From: Bacteroidota bacterium | GTDB lineage: Bacteria > Bacteroidota > Bacteroidia > Flavobacteriales > Flavobacteriaceae | Direction: 5' to 3' | DNA length: 8,720 nucleotides | Assembly: GCA_947468985.1 (NCBI GenBank) | Contig: CANINJ010000069.1 | Coordinates: 1 to 8,720 of the forward strand | Shown here: positions 1 to 4,899 of the stretch, one piece after another | Numbering within the stretch: the stretch's first letter is position 1 | Layout: each line of letters starts with the position of its first letter | Translations under genes and position numbers: made by a program | Notes under the pieces: model-generated | Databases searched by the model: none | The model's input: only the letters and a program-made list of their open reading frames with translations | What the model was told of the DNA's origin: nothing

Positions 1-15
1 AAAAGATTTATTTTT

Positions 16-50
16 TTTGGGTCATAATTCATAATAAATTTTTACATTTG
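16..50 (+). promoter_or_regulatory. Bacteroidota-type promoter of the tRNA-Leu gene
   Basis: A TTTG at 16-19 is followed after 23 bases by TACATTTG at 43-50, a perfect match to the Bacteroidota -7 consensus TAnnTTTG. The spacing is at the long end of what is accepted for this promoter class. Transcription would start about 7 bases downstream, just before the tRNA 5' end at 64, leaving only a very short leader to be removed by RNase P. Confidence 0.7.
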
Positions 51-63
51 CACTCACAATTTT

Positions 64-145
64 GCGGATATGGTGAAATTGGTAGACATGCCAGACTTAG
101 GATCTGGTGCCGCAAGGCGTGTAGGTTCGAGTCCTATTATCCGCA
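64..145 (+). tRNA. tRNA-Leu(UAG)
   Basis: A class II tRNA with a long variable arm. Acceptor strands GCGGATA (64-70) and TATCCGC (138-144) pair perfectly, and the discriminator is A145. The anticodon stem is CCAGA/TCTGG (91-95/103-107) around the loop CTTAGGA, so the anticodon is TAG (98-100), which reads CUN leucine codons. The variable arm (about 108-120) forms a GCC-GCAA-GGC hairpin typical of tRNA-Leu. The T arm has the usual TTCGAGT loop (126-132) with 5 bp stems (121-125/133-137). The 3' CCA is not encoded, so it is added after transcription. No copy of the tRNA 3' end was noticed elsewhere in the window, so there is no sign that it serves as an integration site here. Confidence 0.97.
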
Positions 146-152
146 CTTTTAT

Positions 153-198
153 AACCCTAAAATCTTGTAAATTAAGATTTTAGGGTTTTTTGTTTTTT
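153..198 (+). terminator. Rho-independent terminator after tRNA-Leu
   Basis: A perfect 14 bp stem (153-166 paired with 174-187) with a 7-base loop (167-173) runs directly into a T-rich tract (186-198). It starts 8 bases after the tRNA, so the tRNA is a single-gene transcription unit. Confidence 0.9.
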
Positions 199-350
199 AG
201 AGTTGCCAAACATCTGTCCGACAATTTTGTTTTCTTTCATAAACCACGAATATTATAAAAAGGCAGATTCTACAAAAATTAGATAAAAGAATGCAACAGG
301 ATAATGGTGTTGAATTATCACTAATAAATAATTGTAATTGGTATTAGAAT

Positions 351-386
351 AAAAAAAGGGTTTTAGCGCGAACTAAAACCCTTTTT
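351..386 (-). terminator. Terminator at the end of the five-gene operon
   Basis: A perfect 14 bp stem (353-366 paired with 373-386) encloses a 6-base loop (367-372). Read on the minus strand the GC-containing stem ends in a run of T (complement of A351-A357). It lies 19 bases after the stop codon of the SnoaL-like lipoprotein gene. It also has T residues on the plus strand, so it could act in both directions, but no plus-strand gene seems to need it. Confidence 0.9.
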
Positions 387-404
387 AAAATTTTATAATA
401 TAAT

Positions 405-890
405 TTAAGGAATTAATCCTAATTGTTTAAGGAAAGACATATTGTCCATAAAGTCTCTTTCTTCTACAATTTTTCCGTTAACCATTCTTGCAATGGTGCA
501 TCCTTCTATGTCAATAGTTTTTCCTGTTGCTGGAATTCCCATGAAATTTCCAGAATGTGTTCCTTTGAACTCCCAGTATTTCGTTACTTTGTCTCCTTGT
601 GCAAACATATCTTTAATGATAAATTGTCTGTTTGAAAATCCAGTGACAAAATTAGCATAATAGGCTTTTGCTTTAGCAACCCCTTTAATTTCTGGAGTAG
701 TATGCAAAACGATATCTGCTGCATAAGCAGTATCCAAAACATCTATTTTTCCTTCGTTGATGGCAACATCCCATGTTTTAGTATAGGATTTAATGTTATC
801 CTGAGCGATTTTTTCTCTTTCAGCACTTTCGTTTTTACATCCTACAAAAAGGATACTTGTTAAGGCAATAAGGGCAATTGTTTTTTTCAT
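405..890 (-). CDS. SnoaL-like (ester cyclase family) lipoprotein
   Basis: A 161-residue lipoprotein. The leader MKKTIALIALTSILFVGC has a lipobox (LFVGC) with lipidation at Cys18. Residues about 28-158 look like one SnoaL-like NTF2-fold domain: the segments GTHSGNFMGIPATGK (110-124), then NGKIVEERDFMD (138-149) and the terminal FLKQLGLIP are the signature end of the SnoaL-like ester cyclase group. Asp149 falls where the catalytic acid/base Asp of SnoaL-type cyclases is expected. That relationship is of fold only: no polyketide genes are nearby, so an actual cyclase role is not supported. It is probably a periplasmic or outer-membrane protein that binds or acts on a small molecule. It is the last gene of the operon, 30 bases after the previous stop and followed by a terminator. 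Its leader is nearly identical, even at DNA level, to that of the preceding gene. The start is fixed by the lipoprotein leader. The substrate is unknown. Confidence 0.9.
   Translation of the reverse strand: MKKTIALIALTSILFVGCKNESAEREKIAQDNIKSYTKTWDVAINEGKIDVLDTAYAADIVLHTTPEIKGVAKAKAYYANFVTGFSNRQFIIKDMFAQGDKVTKYWEFKGTHSGNFMGIPATGKTIDIEGCTIARMVNGKIVEERDFMDNMSFLKQLGLIP
868..890 (-). repeat. Copy 1 of a 23-base identical repeat coding the lipoprotein leader
   Basis: The first 23 coding bases of this gene are identical to those at 1417-1439, the start of the preceding gene in the operon. Similarity continues with two mismatches over the next nine bases and then fades. Both copies encode MKKTIALIALT. 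Confidence 0.85.
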
Positions 891-920
891 AATATTGTGT
901 TTGTTGATTTGGGTTAATTA

Positions 921-1439
921 TTATTTTAATAGTTCTGCTATTGGAGCAGAATCATAGGTGTCCCATTCTTCTTGAACTTTACCGTCTTTCATTGCAAAAA
1001 TCATATTGTAAACTATTTTTGCGCTTTTACCATTTCTTGCAAAAGTAACTTCGTAATAACATATTACATAGTTTGTAACACCTGTTTTTTCATCTGGTTT
1101 ATCATTTATAGCTTCCCAAATAAGTGGTTCCTTTCCAAGAGTTACTGTTATTCCATTGGATTTCAAATCTCCCAACATTTTAACGTTTTCGTCGATGGTT
1201 ACATTATTCATGTTGTCATGTAGAATAGCTTTATCTGCAAAATTTGATTTAAAATTTACTAAATCAAAAGTAGAGGCCATAACATTTAGTTTTTTAACTA
1301 ATTCAATATTATCAGATTTAACAATGTTAATCCCAATTTGATTTGGGTTTTTTACTTCTACAGGTGCTTTCGTTTCTTCTTTTTTACAAGAGATAAATAA
1401 CAGTCCAGTTAACGCGATAAGGGCAATTGTTTTTTTCAT
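921..1439 (-). CDS. NTF2-like lipoprotein, possibly surface-exposed
   Basis: A 172-residue lipoprotein. The leader MKKTIALIALTGLLFISC ends in a lipobox with Cys18. Residues about 40-172 resemble an NTF2/SnoaL-like domain: a helical N-terminal part (DNIELVKKLNVMASTFDL), the FADKAILHDN turn (about 68-77), and late beta strands YVICYYEVTFARNGKSA and YNMIFAMKDGKVQEEWDTYD. The last of these is the usual C-terminal 'f.v.dGKI.e...y.D' hairpin of the fold. The residues after the lipid Cys, KKEE, fit the Lys-acidic-acidic lipoprotein export signal described in Capnocytophaga, so surface display is possible (inference). It is the fourth gene of the operon, 79 bases after the alpha/beta hydrolase stop. 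That gap shows no TAnnTTTG promoter, so read-through is likely. No precise family or ligand is recognised. Confidence 0.85.
   Translation of the reverse strand: MKKTIALIALTGLLFISCKKEETKAPVEVKNPNQIGINIVKSDNIELVKKLNVMASTFDLVNFKSNFADKAILHDNMNNVTIDENVKMLGDLKSNGITVTLGKEPLIWEAINDKPDEKTGVTNYVICYYEVTFARNGKSAKIVYNMIFAMKDGKVQEEWDTYDSAPIAELLK
1417..1439 (-). repeat. Copy 2 of the 23-base identical leader repeat
   Basis: This is identical to 868-890 and encodes the same first residues of a second lipoprotein. The mature parts of the two proteins are clearly different, so conservation is concentrated at the 5' end. Confidence 0.85.
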
Positions 1440-1460
1440 TTTAGTTTAAATTTAAATTGG

Positions 1461-1480
1461 TTATTGATTAATTATTGATT
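1461..1480. repeat. Tandem TTATTGATT pair, 11-base period
   Basis: TTATTGATT occurs at 1461-1469 and again at 1472-1480, separated by AA, in the gap between the alpha/beta hydrolase gene and the NTF2-like lipoprotein gene. The 11-base period places both copies on about the same helix face. In such A+T-rich DNA this may be chance, and no function is assigned. Confidence 0.5.
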
Positions 1481-1518
1481 TGTTTTTCTTGGGATTTTCC
1501 CATTTGATCTTCCTAGTT

Positions 1519-2403
1519 TTAATTGATTCGTTCCATTCCTTTGAATGACCTGTATGGCTTTTTAAAAAAATCTTCTACGGTTGCATTGAATAAATTTTTA
1601 TAATTTATTAATGTAGAATGTCCTGAATTTGGTATAATCCATAATGTTGACTGTGAAATATTATCTGCAATTAATAGCGTATGCTTAGGAAGAATCACAT
1701 CATGATCTCCTCCAATTACAAGTGTTGGGCATTTAATAGATTGCAATTGTTTGAGAGAAATATTGGGCAACATAAACAACAACTTGGTAATTTTTATTGT
1801 GTTTTTTACTTCGGATGTTTGTTTCAGTTTGTACAAAGGCCCCAGTTGGTCATTAGACACTACGTCGTTAGCAATTGCAGTAGAATCAATTTCGATATTG
1901 GCACCAGTAACTGCCAATTTTTTTACCTTGTCAGGGTGATGAATTGCCAAAAGCAAACCAATATTGCCTCCATCGCTCCAACCAATTACCTTACATGATT
2001 TGATTTTTAATTCATCTAATAAAGTGTTGAAATCTTCAGCCATCATTTCATAATTTAAGTCTTCAACTGTATCAATTGATTTTCCATGTGCTCGACTATC
2101 GGCAACGATTACGAGGTATTTTTTAGCGAAATATGCTATTTGTCCAGAAAAATTATTTATTGAACCACCATTTCCGTGAATTAACAAAAGAGGCTCTCCT
2201 TTTCCATAGGTTTCATAATACATTTTAAAACCGTTATTGTTGGCATAATGTCCTGCTTTAGCATTATTTCCATAAATGCTGTTCTTAAATTCAGGGGGAT
2301 ATTGCGCAAAAACGGAGGTAACGGTCATTATTATTAAAAAAAACAAACCTAGTTTTTCTTTCATATTGAAATTAATTAAAAAGGAGCGGTTTCTATTATT
2401 CAT
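1519..2403 (-). CDS. Secreted alpha/beta-hydrolase-fold enzyme
   Basis: An exported serine hydrolase of the alpha/beta fold, 294 residues from the first ATG. Hydrophobic segment 18-31 followed by VFA-Q (31-34) gives a type I signal peptide cleaved before Gln34. An alternative start at Met14 (position 2364) would give a more standard 20-residue signal peptide. I kept 2403 because an A-rich tract sits directly before that ATG, but the choice is uncertain. The oxyanion-hole motif HGNGG is at 76-80, the nucleophile elbow G-W-S143-D-G-G at 141-146, the acid is Asp235 in GGDHD (231-235), and the base is His262 in NSGHST, so the triad looks intact. RAHGKS (104-109) is the classic second conserved motif of this superfamily. 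A stretch around 171-222 forms a small cap. Substrate cannot be read from sequence: an ester, lactone or amide of a small molecule is likely. It is third in the operon, 17 bases after the beta-lactamase-fold gene. Confidence 0.92.
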   Translation of the reverse strand: MNNRNRSFLINFNMKEKLGLFFLIIMTVTSVFAQYPPEFKNSIYGNNAKAGHYANNNGFKMYYETYGKGEPLLLIHGNGGSINNFSGQIAYFAKKYLVIVADSRAHGKSIDTVEDLNYEMMAEDFNTLLDELKIKSCKVIGWSDGGNIGLLLAIHHPDKVKKLAVTGANIEIDSTAIANDVVSNDQLGPLYKLKQTSEVKNTIKITKLLFMLPNISLKQLQSIKCPTLVIGGDHDVILPKHTLLIADNISQSTLWIIPNSGHSTLINYKNLFNATVEDFFKKPYRSFKGMERIN

Positions 2404-2420
2404 TTTTTTGGTTTGATACT

Positions 2421-3614
2421 TTATTTTGTTCCGTACAAAATGGATTCTGATTTCATGTAGGCGGATTCACAAGCACTGCTAGACCATGGTAATGTATTAG
2501 AAAAGAACAAAACTGCTTTTCGATTTTTCCGGTCAATACTAAAAAATGTATTTGCTATACCCGACCAATATACTGTTCCGGCTTCTCGAATTCCTTTTCG
2601 GCCAGTTTGATCTAATGCCCATCCTAGACCAAATTTATTAACACCTACATTTTTTGAATCTGGATTGGCTAAAAAAGAATACTCCTTACAAGGATCATCA
2701 AAAACGGTTACAATTTCCCCGATATTATTACTAAACATCAAATCTAGAGTAGTCTTTTTAAGAATTTGTTTTCCTTTGAGTTTTCCATCATTGAGAATGC
2801 ACAAAATAAATTGTCCGTAATCATGAAATGTGCTAAAGAGTCCGCCTCCTGCATTGTATGTGGTGGTTTTTAACTCTTTGTATTGCCATTCTTTATCTTC
2901 ATAAAACTGACCGTCTTTGAGTTGTCCAAAAGAAGTGATTTCACTAACTAAAGAATCGGGAACACTAAAAAAGGTTCTATTCATTCCTAGAGGGGCTGTA
3001 ATATTGACCTTGATATAGTCTTCCAAGGTTTGGCCGCTTACTTTTTCTATTAATTTACCAACCCAATCAATGTTGGTTCCATACTGCCATTTTTCTCCAG
3101 CTTCAAAAACTCTCGGTAAATCTTGGTATTTCCAATCTTCGGGTTTCACAAAACGATTCAAACGGTCGTTTACAAACGGATAAGCAAATCCAGCTGTGTG
3201 TGTAAGTAAATGTCTAAGCGTAATTGATTTAATAGCCTTTACCAATTTTCCATCTTTTGTCAGAATTGGAATTTCGGACATTTCGGGCATTAATTTGTCC
3301 AAAGGCGCGTCTAGTTGCAGTTTTCCTTTTTCAACTAATTGCATAGCGGCAACACTTGCTATTGCTTTAGTCATCGAATAAATTCTAAAAATATGATTGT
3401 CTGAAATGACTTCTTTTTCGCCCCATATTTTGTTTCCATGGTGGTATTCGTAGAAAAAACCATTTTTATTTAATCCGCCTACAATGAATGTTGGCAACGG
3501 ATTATTTTTAGCAATGCTATCCATGACTTTATTATAAGCCAAGGTTGAATCATTTTGTGCATTTAGGTTTAAAATGCTAAGACAAAAGAGACAAATTAAA
3601 AAATAGTTTTTCAT
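2421..3614 (-). CDS. Secreted beta-lactamase-fold serine hydrolase (esterase-like)
   Basis: A 397-residue exported member of the class C beta-lactamase/family VIII esterase superfamily. The chosen ATG at 3614 begins a clear type I signal peptide (MKNYFLICLFCLSILNLNA, then Gln20). The open frame runs further, to 3707, but that adds a hydrophilic stretch overlapping the upstream gene by 62 bases and is rejected. The nucleophile motif S80-M-T-K83 is present. The general-base Tyr is Tyr178 in WQYGTN, where class C enzymes have YxN but here the third residue is Thr. In place of KTG there is W-S-G in VYWSGIANTF near the C terminus, as in esterases with W-G-G such as EstB. HLLTHTAGF (135-143) is the typical superfamily landmark. 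These substitutions favour esterase, amidase or transpeptidase-like activity over antibiotic hydrolysis. It is second in the operon, 31 bases after the DUF4440 gene. Confidence 0.92.
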   Translation of the reverse strand: MKNYFLICLFCLSILNLNAQNDSTLAYNKVMDSIAKNNPLPTFIVGGLNKNGFFYEYHHGNKIWGEKEVISDNHIFRIYSMTKAIASVAAMQLVEKGKLQLDAPLDKLMPEMSEIPILTKDGKLVKAIKSITLRHLLTHTAGFAYPFVNDRLNRFVKPEDWKYQDLPRVFEAGEKWQYGTNIDWVGKLIEKVSGQTLEDYIKVNITAPLGMNRTFFSVPDSLVSEITSFGQLKDGQFYEDKEWQYKELKTTTYNAGGGLFSTFHDYGQFILCILNDGKLKGKQILKKTTLDLMFSNNIGEIVTVFDDPCKEYSFLANPDSKNVGVNKFGLGWALDQTGRKGIREAGTVYWSGIANTFFSIDRKNRKAVLFFSNTLPWSSSACESAYMKSESILYGTK

Positions 3615-3645
3615 GGGAAGCAGTTTTGCTGATTTTTGAAATTTT

Positions 3646-4116
3646 TTATTTTGTTGTTGATGGCATATCAGAATTTGCCATGTCCCTATGCAATTTCCAT
3701 TTTCCATCTTCCTTTTTCCAAATTACTATGTATTTTCCTACAGCAATAGATTTGTTTTCTTTGGATTTGAATTCATAAATTCCTTCTTCGGTTATTGCAT
3801 TTTCATTACCCCAAACTTCTAGAGTGGTAATTTTTAAATGGTTTGCTCCATTATTAATTGATTTTGCCCATTGTGTTTGAATTTTTGCTCGACCTACTAC
3901 TACTGGCGCATCGGCATATAGAATTTTGGCATCAATGGTATAGGCATTTCCAACGGCAATAGAATCTCCTTTTGCTAAAGCTGCTGATAAATCATTGTTG
4001 GCGGCTTCAATTTCTTTTTTGGCATTAACCAAATCAAATTCTGATTTTGTTTCGGTATTTTGTTTGCATGCAAATAAAGTTATTGCAACAAGTGCGGTTA
4101 GAATGATTTTTTTCAT
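3646..4116 (-). CDS. DUF4440 / SnoaL-like lipoprotein
   Basis: A 156-residue lipoprotein and the first gene of the five-gene operon. The leader MKKIILTALVAITLFAC puts the lipid on Cys17. Residues about 30-150 form one DUF4440-type NTF2-like domain: an N-terminal helix with the pattern of 'I...n..l..A...gD...v...Y..DA' (IEAANNDLSAALAKGDSIAV), the turn DAKILYADAPVVVGRAKI, and a diagnostic C-terminal beta hairpin, GKYIVIWKKEDGKWKLHRDM. That end closely matches the third domain of the large protein encoded at 4900-6210, so the two operons contain paralogous domains. Members of this family are usually of unknown function, and some relatives bind steroids or other small hydrophobic ligands. A promoter with overlapping inverted repeats lies 52 bases upstream. 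Confidence 0.9.
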   Translation of the reverse strand: MKKIILTALVAITLFACKQNTETKSEFDLVNAKKEIEAANNDLSAALAKGDSIAVGNAYTIDAKILYADAPVVVGRAKIQTQWAKSINNGANHLKITTLEVWGNENAITEEGIYEFKSKENKSIAVGKYIVIWKKEDGKWKLHRDMANSDMPSTTK

Positions 4117-4168
4117 TTTGTTTTTAGTTTTGGGTTAATGTATTTTTTAGTTTTTAATAAATATTATT

Positions 4169-4199
4169 CAAATTTAATTAATTAATTGCAATATGCAAA
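4169..4199 (-). promoter_or_regulatory. Promoter of the five-gene hydrolase/NTF2 operon
   Basis: Read on the minus strand, TTTG (4199 to 4196), 19 bases, then TAAATTTG (4176 to 4169) is a full match to the Bacteroidota TTTG/TAnnTTTG promoter. The start point would be near 4163, giving a leader of roughly 46 bases before the ATG at 4116. The -33 element is covered by the 3' end of one inverted repeat and touches a second. Confidence 0.72.
4186..4198. promoter_or_regulatory. 13-base palindrome over the operon -33 region
   Basis: TTGCA (4186-4190), ATA, TGCAA (4194-4198): perfect 5-base arms around a 3-base centre, placed between the -33 and -7 elements of the minus-strand promoter and overlapping its -33 box. 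The position suits a repressor site; that a regulator binds it is inference. Confidence 0.45.
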
Positions 4200-4218
4200 C
4201 AATATATAATCTATTGTT
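4198..4218. promoter_or_regulatory. Inverted repeat between divergent promoters, candidate HxlR operator
   Basis: AACAATA (4198-4204), a 7-base spacer, and TATTGTT (4212-4218) form perfect 7-base arms. The site is centred at 4208, almost exactly midway between the -33 element of the operon promoter (4196-4199) and that of the regulator promoter (4223-4226). HxlR-family regulators are dimeric winged-helix proteins that often bind such symmetric sites near their own gene, so this is the best candidate operator for controlling both promoters. Binding itself is inferred. Confidence 0.55.
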
Positions 4219-4222
4219 AAAG

Positions 4223-4255
4223 TTTGTTTTTGATTATTAACTTTTATTATTTTTG
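4223..4255 (+). promoter_or_regulatory. Promoter of the HxlR regulator gene
   Basis: TTTG (4223-4226), 21 bases, then TATTTTTG (4248-4255) fits the Bacteroidota promoter consensus. Transcription would begin near 4262, leaving an unusually long leader of about 84 bases before the ATG at 4346. Confidence 0.65.
4234..4246. repeat. Direct repeat TTATTAACTTTTA, copy 1
   Basis: An identical 13-base element recurs at 4296-4308, 62 bases downstream. This copy lies between the -33 and -7 boxes of the regulator promoter. Confidence 0.5.
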
Positions 4256-4273
4256 CAGTATTATTTATTAGAC

Positions 4274-4300
4274 GATAACTCCCCAAAGACTAGAGTTATT
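4274..4300 (+). promoter_or_regulatory. Hairpin in the leader of the HxlR mRNA
   Basis: ATAACTC (4275-4281) pairs with GAGTTAT (4293-4299), with a possible extra G-U pair (4274/4300), around an 11-base loop (4282-4292). It sits just inside the predicted transcript start. With no T tract following, it is not a terminator. It could be a leader RNA structure or, as DNA, a protein-binding site. Confidence 0.4.
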
Positions 4301-4308
4301 AACTTTTA
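4296..4308. repeat. Direct repeat TTATTAACTTTTA, copy 2
   Basis: This copy is identical to 4234-4246. It overlaps the 3' arm of the leader hairpin and lies about 38 bases before the regulator start codon. Confidence 0.5.
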
Positions 4309-4345
4309 ATATTTATGATTATATTAATAAGACAATTTTTTAAAA

Positions 4346-4825
4346 ATGAATAATAATAAATACAGATCTACTTGTGCTATAGCGATGTCTGTAGATTTAT
4401 TTGGTGATAAATGGTCCTTATTGATATTGAGAGATATGTTATTACATAGAAAGGCCACTTTTAAGGAGTTTTCAAATTCGAAAGAAAAAATAGCAACTAA
4501 TATCCTTACTTCACGATTAGTTCATTTAATAGAATTTGGTTATGTCGCTAAATTAAATCCAAAAGGCACAAAAAAAAGCGCCATGTTTATAGCTACCAAA
4601 AAAGGAATTTGTATTCTCCCGCTATTAATTGAGCTATACATGATTTCAATTGATACTTTAGCGGATGATGAATTAAACGAATCACAGCTTTCCATTAAAG
4701 CGGAGGTCTTTAAGGATCGGGAGTTGTTTATTAGTAGTAGAAGAGAAAAATATTTAGAATTTGCAAATCAGATTCAAAATGCTACAATTGAAAATCAAAA
4801 AATCGCTTTGCAGAATCAAGATTAA
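4346..4825 (+). CDS. HxlR-family winged-helix transcriptional regulator
   Basis: A 159-residue DNA-binding protein. Residues about 8-95 are a HxlR-type winged helix-turn-helix: the conserved N-terminal Cys10 and the block VDLFGDKWSLLILRDML (16-32) are diagnostic, followed by FKEFSNSKEKIATNILTSRL (39-58), which holds the recognition helix, and the wing (about 66-85). Known relatives such as YodB and HypR use a Cys at this N-terminal position to sense electrophiles or disulfide stress, so redox or electrophile sensing is possible. The only other Cys is Cys89. Residues about 100-159 form a helical, charged extension that makes the protein longer than the usual 100-130 residues. It is divergent from the hydrolase/NTF2 operon and separated from it by 229 bases with candidate operators, so it probably controls that operon and itself. 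The start has an A+T-rich leader and no Shine-Dalgarno, normal for this phylum. Confidence 0.93.
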   Translation: MNNNKYRSTCAIAMSVDLFGDKWSLLILRDMLLHRKATFKEFSNSKEKIATNILTSRLVHLIEFGYVAKLNPKGTKKSAMFIATKKGICILPLLIELYMISIDTLADDELNESQLSIKAEVFKDRELFISSRREKYLEFANQIQNATIENQKIALQNQD

Positions 4826-4840
4826 AAAAACATTATAATA

Positions 4841-4873
4841 AAAAAAGAGCAACAGTGAATAGTTGCTCTTTTT
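4841..4873. terminator. Bidirectional terminator between convergent genes
   Basis: A perfect 12 bp stem (4842-4853 paired with 4862-4873) has an 8-base loop, a GC-rich inner half, and A/T runs at both feet. It lies 16 bases after the regulator stop and 26 bases after the stop of the convergent three-domain gene, so it can end both transcripts. Confidence 0.92.
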
Positions 4874-4899
4874 ATTTGAATTAATTATTGATGATATTT

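Noticed and set aside
64..350. tRNA-Leu as the attachment site of a genomic island
   Set aside because: No second copy of the tRNA 3' end, no integrase and no mobility gene were seen. The tRNA is closed off by its own terminator.
405..890. Polyketide cyclase role for the SnoaL-like protein
   Set aside because: The similarity is to the fold and the wide SnoaL-like family. The protein is an exported lipoprotein and no polyketide synthase or tailoring gene is near.
1490..1502. TGGGA/TCCCA hairpin between the alpha/beta hydrolase and NTF2 lipoprotein genes as an internal terminator
   Set aside because: The stem is only 5 bp and is followed on the minus strand by A-rich, not T-rich, sequence. 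No new promoter follows, so the operon probably continues.
2421..3614. Antibiotic-resistance beta-lactamase
   Set aside because: The YxN and KTG motifs of class C enzymes are replaced by Y-G-T and W-S-G, so resistance should not be claimed from the fold alone.
3615..3707. Upstream extension of the beta-lactamase-fold gene to an ATG at 3707
   Set aside because: It would overlap the DUF4440 gene by 62 bases and put 31 hydrophilic residues before an otherwise perfect signal peptide that starts at 3614.
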